A stretch of DNA of 64,000 nucleotides from Bradyrhizobium sp. MOS002 (GTDB lineage Bacteria; Pseudomonadota; Alphaproteobacteria; Rhizobiales; Xanthobacteraceae), in NCBI RefSeq assembly GCF_003020115.1, contig NZ_PYFX01000002.1, positions 806,001 through 870,000 of the forward strand. Direction: 5' to 3'. Positions 32,081-40,791 of the stretch are shown here, piece after piece. Under the pieces are notes generated by a model. The model was not told where the DNA came from and ran no database searches. It saw nothing but the letters and a program-made list of their open reading frames with translations. Numbering within the stretch: position 1 is the stretch's first letter; every line of letters begins with the position of its first letter. Made by a program: the position numbers and the translations under genes.

Positions 32081-32905
32081 CTACGCGCCGGCCGCGACAC
32101 CCAGGCGGCCGATGCCTGGAAGCTTCAGCGCGGGGCGGCGGATGTCGAGGCCGAGCACCGCGCCGAGGAAATTGATCTCGACCCCTTCGACCCAGCCGAT
32201 GGTCATGCCGAGATAGCCCGACAGCGACGCGTAGAGCCCCGTGCCGGACGCCGTGATGCCGGCCCAGCGTCCGCTGTAGGGAAAGTCCTTGCCGATGGCG
32301 GTCGGCGGCAGCACAGCGCGCAGCTCGGGAACGGCGTCCAGCGCCGCCTGCACGAAGGTGTTGGAATTCGGTCCCGGCCAGGCGCTGTAGTCGCCATAGG
32401 CGCGGAACTTGTAGTTCTCGATGACGGCACGGATCTTCGGAATCAGCGCTTCGGCCCGCGCGCCGTCGACCGCCACGACCGTTTCCGGGAGGGCGCCGAA
32501 CCAGCGGCCGTCGGGCGCAAAGCCGTTGCTGCGAACAGGGTCGCCCCAGGCCGTGTAGTCGTATCGGCTGTAGGTCGCGGCGCCCTTCTCCTTGACGACG
32601 ATCCAGGTGTGGACGGCAAAAATACTGCGCCAGCGCACGGTGCGCGCGGCGAACACACGGATCAGCGCGTCCGGATTGGCGGATGCGGGCGGCAGCAGGC
32701 CGGCGCTGGAGCGATCTGCCGTCTGCCAATTGCCGCGGCCGTCGCCGCGCAAATAATAGCGGCCGGCCGACACGCCGATCGGCAGGAAGATCAGCAGCAG
32801 GAACAGAATCAAGGGTTTCCTCAAGGGCCAACGGCGGTCAGGCGGGACGATGTCACCAATATAGTTCGCAAGGCACGCCGCGCCAGCGCTCTCCTGCTCT
32901 TGCAT
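32081..32905 (-). CDS. DUF3750 membrane-anchored protein
   Basis: I chose the ATG at 32905 (MQEQESAGAACL), giving about 274 residues. The open frame reaches 33067, but the earlier part overlaps the divergent small gene. One membrane helix (about residues 29-45, KPLILFLLLIFLPIGVSAG) is followed by a periplasmic domain. It contains the DUF3750 core: FAARTVRWRSIFAVHTWIVVKEKG, YDYTAWGDPVRSNGF and the YSAWPGPNSNTFV segment. The HTW and NSNTF motifs suggest a papain-like or NlpC-like fold, but no activity is known to me. Confidence 0.82.
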   Translation of the reverse strand: MQEQESAGAACLANYIGDIVPPDRRWPLRKPLILFLLLIFLPIGVSAGRYYLRGDGRGNWQTADRSSAGLLPPASANPDALIRVFAARTVRWRSIFAVHTWIVVKEKGAATYSRYDYTAWGDPVRSNGFAPDGRWFGALPETVVAVDGARAEALIPKIRAVIENYKFRAYGDYSAWPGPNSNTFVQAALDAVPELRAVLPPTAIGKDFPYSGRWAGITASGTGLYASLSGYLGMTIGWVEGVEINFLGAVLGLDIRRPALKLPGIGRLGVAAGA

Positions 32906-32933
32906 TCGGGTGGTGCGGCCATATGTTGCGTTC

Positions 32934-33194
32934 ATGAGAAAGTTGTCGCTCGTCGAGGACCAGGCCATCCAGGCGCGAATCGCGTACATCGCGGGCGCCG
33001 AGATTTTCGATCGCCTCTTCGCCGGCATCCGGTTCGACGAAATCGACGGCAATCTGCTGTTTGCCATTGCCAGCGACGAAGACTGCGCGGCCGAGATCGA
33101 GGACGAGTTCTCGCACCAGCTTGCCGTGGTCGCAACGCATATCCTCGCGCAGAGCGTCGACGTGGTCGTGGTGCTGCCGAAGGTCCTGCAATAG
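32934..33194 (+). CDS. conserved small protein, unknown function
   Basis: The ATG at 32934 gives 86 residues (MRKLSLVEDQAIQARIAYIAG). It is a soluble, acidic, helical protein with a hydrophobic C-terminal strand (VDVVVVLPKVL). I recognise no family. Only 28 bases separate it from the divergent DUF3750 gene, so the promoters of one or both must overlap coding sequence. The earlier start at 32910 would shorten that gap further. Confidence 0.55.
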   Translation: MRKLSLVEDQAIQARIAYIAGAEIFDRLFAGIRFDEIDGNLLFAIASDEDCAAEIEDEFSHQLAVVATHILAQSVDVVVVLPKVLQ

Positions 33195-33277
33195 CCGCCT
33201 GCCCGTTGGCCTTCTGCCCGTTCAGGCCGCTTGCCTTTGCCCCCTGTCTCTGCTTTTCAACGCAATTGCAAAATTGT

Positions 33278-33289
33278 AATGACGTCATT
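33278..33289. promoter_or_regulatory. 12-bp palindrome AATGACGTCATT
   Basis: This perfect palindrome lies 69 bases before the proposed start of the Mfd-like helicase gene, in the only A/T-rich part of the upstream region (AATTGCAAAATTGTAATGAC). It may be an operator or part of the promoter. Confidence 0.4.
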
Positions 33290-33357
33290 GGGCGCTCAGG
33301 CCCGAGGCGCGTTATCGATGGAGCTCGACGGGAGGGCTCGTCGTCGCTCGTCTCTAT

Positions 33358-36300
33358 TTGCGAAACAAAGTTGGATACACATTGGCGCCCACCAGGAAAG
33401 CCCGGGCCACGACCGGCGCGATAAAGACAAAAAGCAAGAGCTCAAAGAGCGAGAGCTCAAGAGGCAAAGGCTCGAAAAGCAACAGCGCGAGAAGCAAGAG
33501 TTCGAACAGCACGGGCTCGACAAGCAAGCGCCCGGACAAGAGCGCCTCGCGTTCCGCGGTCGCCTCCTCGTCGCCGCTCGGCATGCTGGCGCTGCATCTG
33601 CTCGAGCAGTGGGACAAGTCCGGCCGCGACGGCCTCGTCTTCCTCTGCGATGACGAGAGCAGGGCGGAGCGGCTGGGCGGCGTGATCCACGCCCTCGATC
33701 CCTCGGTCGACGTGCTGGTGTTTCCGCGGCTGAACACGCTACCCTTCGACGGCCTCGAGCCATCCCGCGAGATCGCGGGCCGGCGCAGCTCGGTGCTGCG
33801 GCGTCTCGCCAAGGCAAAGAAGCCCGTCTTCCTGGTATCCACCGCGGAAGCGATCATGGAACGGTTGCCGCTGCCGGCGAGCTGGTCGCGGTCGAGCCTC
33901 ACGCTGAAGGTGGGCGCGCCCTATTCCGAGCCCGAGCTGGAGACGCGGCTGGAAGCTCTCGGCTACGATCTCGACGAAGAGGCGGAGTATCCGGGCGGCG
34001 TCCTGTTCCACGGCAAGACGTTCGAAGTGTTTCCCGCCGGTGCGCTCGCTCCCTTCCGGATCGAGCATTCCGGCGACACGATCCGCAAGATCGTCGCGGT
34101 CGATCCGATCGAGCACGAGGTCGTCTACGAGACCGCGGAATTGATCATCGATCCCATGTCCGAGCGGATCGCGCTGGGAGCTACGCGCGGACAGCGGGCG
34201 ACGCTTCCGGATTACTGCGGTCGCGCGCGATGGATCGCGGATGCCGGGGTGTCGGCCCACGCCGATAGCTGGATGGGCACGATCGAGGAAGCGGCGGGCC
34301 GCAGGGATGCGGAGCGTGAGTATCTGGGGCAGGCGGACTGGAAGCAGCTGAAGAAGCGCATCTGCGTGCTGCCGCGCAAGGCCGCCTTCATCTCGACGCC
34401 GGAGTTCTCGAAGCTGGCCTCGCCGCGCAAGGCGCTTCGCGCCTTCGTCGCCGACATGCAGCGCGGCGGATCGCGGCTGCTGTTCTTCGCGGCCGTCGAG
34501 GACGACCTTCGCGCGATGGAGCGCATGAGCGGCATCAAGACGGAGCGCCTGGCCGATTGGAGCGAGGTGACGAAGGCACGCAGCCGCGAAGGCGCGCTGC
34601 TGGCCGATTTCGACGCGGGGTTCATTGGCTCAGGCCGCAAGCCGCTTGTCGTCGTGACCGCATCCGACGTGCTCGGCAGCCGGGCCCATCATCCGCAGCC
34701 GATGGCGCGCGCCTGGAATCCGGCTTTCGATCATCCCGACGTGCCGGAAAAGGGCGCCGCCATCGTCCATCTGCAACGCGGGCTCGCCGTGCTCGATGGC
34801 TTGCAGACCCTCGACATGGGGCGGGGATCGCGGCGCGAGATGATCAGGCTCAAATTCGCGGGCGACAATGCCGTGCTCGTTCCGCCGGCCGATCTTGCAG
34901 TGATCTGGCCCTATGCCGGCGAGCCCGGCAAGCTGGCGCTGGACAAGGCGGACGGCAGCAGCTGGTGGGCGCGGCGCACCGAGGCGGAAGCGGAAATCCA
35001 GGTGGCCGCCAAGGCGCTCGCCAAGCACATCAGCCAGCGCCGCCGCCGCCGCGCACCCAAACTGGTGCCGCCGGGGGCTGCTTACGAAAAATTCGTCGCG
35101 CGCTTCCCTTATTTCACGACAGTGGACCAGGCCCAGGCGATTCAAGACGTCCTCGACGATCTTGCGGCGGGCCATCCCATGGACAGGGTAATCTGCGGTG
35201 ACGTCGGCTTCGGCAAGACCGAGGTCGCGCTGCGGGCGGCAGCCGCAGTGGCGCTGTCGGGCAAGCAGGTGGCGATCGCGGCACCGACGACCGTGCTGGC
35301 GCGGCAGCATGTCGAAACCTTCCGCAAGCGGTTCGGCCCCCTCGGGATCGAGGTGGGAAGCCTGTCGCGGGCCAGTTCGGGCCCGGAGACGCGAGAGACC
35401 AAGGAAGGGCTGCGGCGCGGCACGCTGAAAGTCGTGGTCGGCACGCAGGCGCTTGCGGCAAAGGACGTGAAGTTCGCCGATCTTGGCCTCGTCATCATCG
35501 ACGAAGAGCAGCATTTCGGAGCGGCGGAGAAGGCGAAGCTTTCAGGCCTCGCCAAGGGGGTGCATTCGCTGTGGATGAGCGCCACGCCGATCCCGCGCAC
35601 GCTCGCTGCTGGCCTTGCCGGCTTCAGGGATCTCAGCGTGATCGCCTCGCCGCCGGTTCATCGCCTTCCCATCGTGACCAGGATCGCGCCGCTGTCAGAG
35701 GCTGCCATTGCCGCAGCACTGCTCCGCGAGCGCAGGCGGCATGGTCAGAGCTTCCTGATCTGCCCGCGCATCCAGGATCTGGAGCCGATGCTGGCTCGTG
35801 TGCAATCGGTGGCGCCGGAGCTGCGCATCGTCTGTCTTCACGGCAGATTGCCAGTGGACGAGATCGACGACCGCATGATGAGTTTCGTCGATGGCGAGGC
35901 GGATGTGCTGCTGGCGACCAATATCGTGGAAAGCGGTCTCGATATTCCGCGCGCGAACACCATCGTGGTGTGCTGGCCCGAAAAGTTCGGACTTGCGCAG
36001 CTTCATCAGCTCAGAGGACGGGTGGGACGCGGCGGCACGCGCGCGTTTGCTCATCTGCTGACGGAAACGACCTCGGAGCAGTCCGAGAAGCGTCTGGCCG
36101 TGCTGGAGGAGTTCAGCAAGCCGGGTGCCGGCTTTGCGATCAGCGAGCGCGACCTCGACCTCAGGGGCGCCGGCGATCTGTTCTCGGAACTGCAGTCCGG
36201 GCACGTCCAGGTGTTCGGACCCGTGCTCTACAGTCACCTTCTGAAGCTGGCCTCCGAGCGCACCAGCGACACCGGCGCCGATCTGTGGGTGCCCGATCTC

Positions 36301-36699
36301 AATATGCCGCTGGCCGACATGCTGCCCGAAGGCTACGTGCAATCGGAAGCGGTCCGGCTCGAGATCTATGGGCGCGCTGCCAGGTGCCGAAGCGATGACG
36401 ATCTGGAAGATCTGGAGGAGGAGATCTCGCGTCGTTTCGGCAGGCTTCCGCCGGAGGCCCGCGACTTCTTTGCATCCGCCAGGCTCCGGATCGATTGCAA
36501 GCGGCGCGGCATCGTCAGGCTCGATGTCGGGCCCGAAGCCGTCGCCGCGACGTTCCTGCCGGGGCGGCTGCGGAAATCCAGAGGGAAGTCGCAGGCGCGA
36601 TCGCTGCAGCGCGACGGCGACCGGGTCGTTCACGCCGGCCGCCGCGACGAGGATCCGTTCAGCCGGGTCGAGGAATTCCTCGAGCTGCTGGACGCCTAG
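33358..36699 (+). CDS. Mfd-like DEAD/DEAH helicase (transcription-repair coupling factor paralogue)
   Basis: The frame opens with a TTG at 33358 and gives 1113 residues. The start is uncertain, because no good Shine-Dalgarno sequence is present. Residues 15-70 are a Lys/Ser-rich low-complexity tail coded by a 15-base repeat. About 75-330 resemble the UvrB-homology part of Mfd. About 455-520 match the RNA-polymerase-interacting region in outline but weakly (KGAAIVHLQRGLAVLDGL). The translocase motor follows: Walker A GDVGFGKTE near 615, Walker B DEEQHFG near 714, SATPIPRT, and QLRGRVGRGGTRAFAH. A TRCF-type C-terminal domain ends it. The main Mfd of the cell is presumably elsewhere. This one may handle stalled polymerases or another DNA task under stress. 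Confidence 0.85.
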   Translation: MRNKVGYTLAPTRKARATTGAIKTKSKSSKSESSRGKGSKSNSARSKSSNSTGSTSKRPDKSASRSAVASSSPLGMLALHLLEQWDKSGRDGLVFLCDDESRAERLGGVIHALDPSVDVLVFPRLNTLPFDGLEPSREIAGRRSSVLRRLAKAKKPVFLVSTAEAIMERLPLPASWSRSSLTLKVGAPYSEPELETRLEALGYDLDEEAEYPGGVLFHGKTFEVFPAGALAPFRIEHSGDTIRKIVAVDPIEHEVVYETAELIIDPMSERIALGATRGQRATLPDYCGRARWIADAGVSAHADSWMGTIEEAAGRRDAEREYLGQADWKQLKKRICVLPRKAAFISTPEFSKLASPRKALRAFVADMQRGGSRLLFFAAVEDDLRAMERMSGIKTERLADWSEVTKARSREGALLADFDAGFIGSGRKPLVVVTASDVLGSRAHHPQPMARAWNPAFDHPDVPEKGAAIVHLQRGLAVLDGLQTLDMGRGSRREMIRLKFAGDNAVLVPPADLAVIWPYAGEPGKLALDKADGSSWWARRTEAEAEIQVAAKALAKHISQRRRRRAPKLVPPGAAYEKFVARFPYFTTVDQAQAIQDVLDDLAAGHPMDRVICGDVGFGKTEVALRAAAAVALSGKQVAIAAPTTVLARQHVETFRKRFGPLGIEVGSLSRASSGPETRETKEGLRRGTLKVVVGTQALAAKDVKFADLGLVIIDEEQHFGAAEKAKLSGLAKGVHSLWMSATPIPRTLAAGLAGFRDLSVIASPPVHRLPIVTRIAPLSEAAIAAALLRERRRHGQSFLICPRIQDLEPMLARVQSVAPELRIVCLHGRLPVDEIDDRMMSFVDGEADVLLATNIVESGLDIPRANTIVVCWPEKFGLAQLHQLRGRVGRGGTRAFAHLLTETTSEQSEKRLAVLEEFSKPGAGFAISERDLDLRGAGDLFSELQSGHVQVFGPVLYSHLLKLASERTSDTGADLWVPDLNMPLADMLPEGYVQSEAVRLEIYGRAARCRSDDDLEDLEEEISRRFGRLPPEARDFFASARLRIDCKRRGIVRLDVGPEAVAATFLPGRLRKSRGKSQARSLQRDGDRVVHAGRRDEDPFSRVEEFLELLDA
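33430..33545 (+). repeat. degenerate 15-base tandem repeat coding a Ser/Lys tail
   Basis: About seven units of a 15-base sequence near AAGCAAGAGCTCAAA run in phase with the helicase frame and produce pentapeptides such as KSKSS and KSESS. Another frame would read as a Glu/Lys/Arg/Gln repeat. The repeat marks a flexible, DNA-attracting N-terminal extension that is free to vary in length. Confidence 0.65.
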
Positions 36700-36702
36700 G
36701 GA

Positions 36703-37974
36703 TCATTCGGTCTGCTCGACTGCCGCGGGCATTTTCGCCACCGACATCAGTGTGCGAGCCACCTGGTTGAGGAGCTGATCGGCGTTCTCCTCCTCGGCCA
36801 GTGATTTCGACAGCAGGGCGACGATGGCACTGTGGCGAAGCTGCTGGGCGAGGTTGCGCGCCGTGCTGTAGCCCGCGATCTCGTAATGCTCGACGCGCTG
36901 CGCCGCGCCGATCAGGGCGAGGTCGGCCGCCGCGTCCTCCTTGTCCTCGCCCTCGGCCATGACTTCCTGGCCCTCCTCGACGAGGCCCATCATGCCCTTG
37001 CAGGGCTTGGCGCGGGCGGATTTGCCGAGCATTTCGAAGCATTCGTTGATGCGCTCGACCTGGGCTTCCGTCTCCGCGAGGTGCTGCTCGAACAGCTCGC
37101 GCAGCTGGTCGAAGCGGGCAGCCTCCGCCATCTTGGGAAGCGCCTTGGTCAACTGCTTCTCGGCGTGCAGAATATCGCGCAGCTCGTTGATGAGCAGATC
37201 GCCGAGACCCGCTTCGTCCGCCGGGGGCGAACTCTCGGTGACGATGGCCGAGGCCGGACCCGGCTCGCCCGCCTGGATTGCCGGCGAGTCCGTGAAGACC
37301 CAATCGCCCCCCTCGTTCCACGGCCCGCGCGTGTCGATCTCGCCATGATCGCCGGCGCCGGTGGAATCGTTGAAGAACTGGTCGACGAGGCCGGGTGTCG
37401 GGGCGATGCGGCCGATGCTGAAGGCCGGCTTGCCCATGCTCTCGAGCGCCAGCGCGAACGCCTTCATGTGCGTGATCTCGCGCGTCATCAGGAATTGCAG
37501 CGCGTCCTTGCTGCCGGCGTCGTCGCAGAAATTGATCAGCCGCTCGTAAACGATCTTGGCCCGCGCCTCCGCGGCGATGTTGCTGCGCAGATCGACGTCG
37601 AGCTCGCCCGTGATCTTCAGATAGTCGGCGGTCCAGGCATTGCCCTGGGAGTTGAAGAGATTGACTCCGCCGCCACCCGCGATGGCGATGAGGGGATCGG
37701 CTTCGGCCGCCTGGCGGTCGAACTTCGATGGCTTGAGATGCATCCGCGCCAGTGTGCCGACCACTTCCAGATGGCTGAGCTCTTCGGTGCCGATGTCCAT
37801 CAGCAGGTCCTTGCGATCGGGGTCTTCGCAGTTCAATCCCTGGATCGAGTACTGCATCGCGGCGGCGAGCTCGCCATTGGCGCCGCCGAACTGCTCCAGC
37901 AGCATGTTGCCGAAGCGGGGATCCGGCTCGTCGACGCGAACGGTGAACATCAGCTTCTTGACGTGGTGATACAT
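36703..37974 (-). CDS. manganese catalase fused to a YciF-like (DUF892) ferritin-like domain
   Basis: The product is 423 residues. Residues 1-255 are a manganese catalase. Likely dimanganese ligands are Glu35 (GELAAAMQY), Glu65 and His68 (TEELSHLE), the Glu in AAEARAKIVYE and the His in TREITHMKAF, in the order and spacing of the Lactobacillus enzyme. Residues 256-415 are a DUF892 domain (LGDLLINELRDILHAEKQL, AQRVEHYEIAGYSTA). Both are four-helix bundles that bind metals, but in most genomes they are separate proteins. The gene has a perfect EcfG-type promoter 47 bases upstream, so it should be made in the general stress response and destroy hydrogen peroxide without haem. Confidence 0.9.
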   Translation of the reverse strand: MYHHVKKLMFTVRVDEPDPRFGNMLLEQFGGANGELAAAMQYSIQGLNCEDPDRKDLLMDIGTEELSHLEVVGTLARMHLKPSKFDRQAAEADPLIAIAGGGGVNLFNSQGNAWTADYLKITGELDVDLRSNIAAEARAKIVYERLINFCDDAGSKDALQFLMTREITHMKAFALALESMGKPAFSIGRIAPTPGLVDQFFNDSTGAGDHGEIDTRGPWNEGGDWVFTDSPAIQAGEPGPASAIVTESSPPADEAGLGDLLINELRDILHAEKQLTKALPKMAEAARFDQLRELFEQHLAETEAQVERINECFEMLGKSARAKPCKGMMGLVEEGQEVMAEGEDKEDAAADLALIGAAQRVEHYEIAGYSTARNLAQQLRHSAIVALLSKSLAEEENADQLLNQVARTLMSVAKMPAAVEQTE

Positions 37975-38020
37975 GGAGGGACTCTCGGATTGGAAGGACA
38001 GGAAAAGAAGGTGTCTTCCG

Positions 38021-38045
38021 AACGGGCGGCTTCAGCGTTCGTTCC
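38021..38045 (-). promoter_or_regulatory. EcfG-type promoter of the manganese catalase fusion gene
   Basis: On the minus strand GGAAC (38045-38041) is followed after exactly 16 bases by CGTT (38024-38021). This is the consensus of the alphaproteobacterial general stress sigma factor EcfG (GGAAC-N16/17-CGTT). The -10 element is 47 bases before the ATG at 37974. Confidence 0.8.
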
Positions 38046-38051
38046 TAGCGA

Positions 38052-38087
38052 AACGACCTGCGCCGATGATATCGGGCGCAGGTCGTT
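38052..38087 (-). terminator. 13-bp perfect hairpin after the PGNKNGP-protein gene
   Basis: AACGACCTGCGCC (38052-38064) pairs with GGCGCAGGTCGTT (38075-38087) across ten bases. On the minus strand it falls 34 bases after the stop of the gene at 38121 and just before the catalase promoter, and ends in GTTTCG. It therefore probably terminates the upstream gene, though the U-run is short. Confidence 0.6.
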
Positions 38088-38120
38088 CGAAGTCGATCGG
38101 CAGATAGTGGACGTATTCGC

Positions 38121-38414
38121 TCAGCGTTGGTCCGGACGCTTGGCGGGCGGCCCATTCTTGTTACCGGGTGCGCCCTGAATATGCGCCGGGTCCTGCGATT
38201 GCACGGCGGTGTTGCCAGTGGAGCTCGTCGAGCTTGATCCGACGGTTTCATCGGGCTTGGCGGCCGGTCCGTTCTTGTTGCCGGGCTGTCCGGCAATGCC
38301 GGCTCCCGAATTCTGCGCGCTCGGCGCAGACGAAACGTCAGGCTTGCTGGCCTGCGCCCAGGCTGCTCCAGACAGCGCGAGAGCGGCGAGGATAACGGCA
38401 CCTGTGAACTTCAT
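38121..38414 (-). CDS. small secreted protein with PGNKNGP repeats
   Basis: The ATG at 38414 (MKFTGAVILAALALSGAAWAQ) gives 97 residues and follows CGGAGAACACCGAG. A signal peptide ends at AWAQ. The mature part is Ser/Pro/Asn-rich and disordered, with two copies of a motif G(Q/A)PGNKNGP(A/P)AK about 40 residues apart. Proteins with this motif recur in Bradyrhizobium as I remember, with no known function. A perfect EcfG promoter lies upstream, so it is likely an extracytoplasmic stress protein. Confidence 0.75.
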   Translation of the reverse strand: MKFTGAVILAALALSGAAWAQASKPDVSSAPSAQNSGAGIAGQPGNKNGPAAKPDETVGSSSTSSTGNTAVQSQDPAHIQGAPGNKNGPPAKRPDQR

Positions 38415-38448
38415 CTCGGTGTTCTCCGATTGATGCCCCATCTGCTCG

Positions 38449-38473
38449 AACGCCGGTCACCTGCGTGCGTTCC
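38449..38473 (-). promoter_or_regulatory. EcfG-type promoter of the PGNKNGP-protein gene
   Basis: GGAAC (38473-38469) and CGTT (38452-38449) on the minus strand are separated by exactly 16 bases and lie 35 bases before the ATG at 38414. This is a perfect match to the general stress promoter consensus. Confidence 0.8.
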
Positions 38474-38510
38474 GTCAACTCGAAGCGTCGGCTCACCGCA
38501 TCGCGACGAA

Positions 38511-40748
38511 CTATCCAGGTAGCGGCGCCTCCGCGACGTCCAGCAGCGCTCCGAGACCCTGGCGCAGGCGGCGCGTGGCGATGCTCTCGGTGGCGAGACC
38601 GAACACCACCAGGGACCGCCCGGTCATCGCATAAACGTGCCCGAACTCGAACGCAGGCATCTGCCCCTCCGGTTGATTGGTGTCGATCAACCCGAGCCAG
38701 CTGCGTCCCTCGGCGACGGCGGGCAAGGTGAAATTGACGACGTCGTGATGGGCGTTGTAGATCAGCAGCATGGTTGCATCCGAGCCGCGGCGCTTGATCC
38801 CGGTCTCTTGGGCGCGGCCGTCGAGCAGCAAGGCGAAACATTTGGCGTTGCCGTCCTGCCACTGCTCCGTCGTCATTTCCTCACCGGACGGCGCGAGCCA
38901 CGTCACGTCCTTCACGTCCAGCTCTTCGTTGTGGGAACCGACCAGGAAGCGGCTGCGATAGAGAATCGGAAATGCCTTGCGCGTGGCGATCAGCTTGCGC
39001 GTGAATTCGCGAAGGCTGCGGCCGTTCGCGGTGATGCCCATCCAGGCGAGCCATGTGGTCTCGTTGTCCTGTGCGTACGCGTTGTTGTTGCCGTGCTGGG
39101 TGTGTCCGAATTCGTCGCCAGCAAGCAGCATGGGTGTGCCGTGGGACAGCAGCATGGTCGCCAGCAGATTGCGCTTCTGGCGCTCGCGCAGCGCCGTGAT
39201 GTCCGGATCGTCCGTCGGTCCCTCGGCGCCGCAGTTCCAGGAATGATTGTTGCTATGGCCGTCGCGATTGTCCTCGCCATTGGCTTCGTTGTGCTTGTCG
39301 TTGTACGAGACGAGATCATTGAGATTGAAGCCGTCATGGGCGGTGACGAAGTTGACGCTGGCCCATGGCCGGCGGCCGCGCTTGTTGAAGAGATCGCCGG
39401 ATCCAGACACGCGCTTGGCGAAGTCCGCGATCGATCCCTCGTCGCCCTTCCAGAAAGCGCGAACGGTGTCCCTGAACTTGTCGTTCCATTCCGCCCATCC
39501 CGGCGGAAACTGACCGACCTGATAGCCGCCCGGACCGATGTCCCAGGGCTCGGCGATCAGCTTGACGCTGGAGAGCACGGGGTCCTGGCGACAAGCATCG
39601 AGGAAGCCGCCGCCTTCGTCGAAACCATAGGGCTCCCGTGCCAGGATGGTGGCGAGGTCGAAGCGGAAGCCGTCGACCCGCATCTCGGTCGCCCAGTAGC
39701 GCAGGGAATCCGCGACGAGTTGGAGCACGCGCGGGTGCGACAGGTTCACCGTGTTCCCGGTGCCGGTGTCGTTGATGTAGTAGCGCCGCTGGTCCGGCAG
39801 CAGGCGGTAATAGCTGGCGTTGTCGATGCCCTTGAACGACAGGGTCGGGCCGAGCTCGTTTCCTTCCGCGGTGTGATTGTAGACGACGTCGAGGATGATT
39901 TCGATGCCATGGGCGTGGAACTGGTTGACCATGGCCTTGAATTCGTTCGCGAGCGGCGTCTTGAGGTAACGCGGCTCCGGCGCGAAGAAGGCGAGGGAGT
40001 TGTAGCCCCAGTAATTGCGCAAGCCTTTCTCGACCAGATAGCTGTCGTCGACGAAGGCATGGATCGGCAACAATTCCGCACTGGTGATGCCGAGCGACCG
40101 CAGATAGGCCGGAACCTCAGAATGTGCGAGGCCCGAGAACGTGCCGCGGTCTGCGTCAGGCACCAGCGGATGCAGCTGGGTAAAACCCTTGACGTGCATC
40201 TCGTAGACAATTGTCCGCTCCCACGGCACTTCCGGCTTGCGCGCGGCGCCCCAGGTGAAGGCCGGGTCGATGACGCGACATTTCTGCATCAAGGGCGCGC
40301 TGTCGCGTTCGTCGTAGGAGAGATCCTTGTCGACATGGTCGAGCTGGTAGCCGAACAGCTCCGGTCCCCAGCGCAACCGGCCGACCAGCTGCTTGGCGTA
40401 GGGATCGAGCACGAGCTTGTTGGGATTGAAGCGATGTCCCGCGTCGGGTTCGTAGGGGCCATGGACGCGGTAGCCGTAGACGGTGCCGGGACGGGCCGCA
40501 GGCAAATAGCCGTGCCAGACTTCGTCGGTATATTCGGGGAGCTCGATCCGCTCCAGTTCGGTCTCGCCGCTGTCGTCGAACAGGCAGAGTTCGACCTTGG
40601 TGGCATGGGCCGAAAACAGCGCGAAATTGACGCCGAGCCCATCCCAGGTGGCGCCAAGCGGAAACGGCTTGCCCTCGCTGATGCGGGAGCGGCGCAGGCT
40701 CGAGGCCGCCCGCGTCAGGGCGTCATCCGAATGTACTGTTTGATCCAT
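38511..40748 (-). CDS. glgX: glycogen debranching enzyme
   Basis: GlgX hydrolyses alpha-1,6 branches of glycogen after phosphorylase action. The product is about 745 residues from the ATG at 40748 (MDQTVHSDDALTR). The frame open to 40913 would run into the DUF3606 gene. An N-terminal CBM48 domain (FPLGATWDGLGVNFALFSAHATKVELCLFD) precedes the GH13 barrel. Its conserved regions are VYNHTAEG, DGFRFDLAT (nucleophile Asp), LIAEPWDIG (acid Glu) and TAHDGFNLNDLVSYN. It is 43 bases after DUF3606 and probably co-transcribed, within a cluster with glgA and treZ. Isoamylase-type TreX activity, linked to trehalose synthesis, is an equally good reading given treZ nearby. Confidence 0.93.
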   Translation of the reverse strand: MDQTVHSDDALTRAASSLRRSRISEGKPFPLGATWDGLGVNFALFSAHATKVELCLFDDSGETELERIELPEYTDEVWHGYLPAARPGTVYGYRVHGPYEPDAGHRFNPNKLVLDPYAKQLVGRLRWGPELFGYQLDHVDKDLSYDERDSAPLMQKCRVIDPAFTWGAARKPEVPWERTIVYEMHVKGFTQLHPLVPDADRGTFSGLAHSEVPAYLRSLGITSAELLPIHAFVDDSYLVEKGLRNYWGYNSLAFFAPEPRYLKTPLANEFKAMVNQFHAHGIEIILDVVYNHTAEGNELGPTLSFKGIDNASYYRLLPDQRRYYINDTGTGNTVNLSHPRVLQLVADSLRYWATEMRVDGFRFDLATILAREPYGFDEGGGFLDACRQDPVLSSVKLIAEPWDIGPGGYQVGQFPPGWAEWNDKFRDTVRAFWKGDEGSIADFAKRVSGSGDLFNKRGRRPWASVNFVTAHDGFNLNDLVSYNDKHNEANGEDNRDGHSNNHSWNCGAEGPTDDPDITALRERQKRNLLATMLLSHGTPMLLAGDEFGHTQHGNNNAYAQDNETTWLAWMGITANGRSLREFTRKLIATRKAFPILYRSRFLVGSHNEELDVKDVTWLAPSGEEMTTEQWQDGNAKCFALLLDGRAQETGIKRRGSDATMLLIYNAHHDVVNFTLPAVAEGRSWLGLIDTNQPEGQMPAFEFGHVYAMTGRSLVVFGLATESIATRRLRQGLGALLDVAEAPLPG

Positions 40749-40791
40749 CGTTGCCCCCGAATAGCCCTTCAAGAATTTGGTGCAGTTGCCG

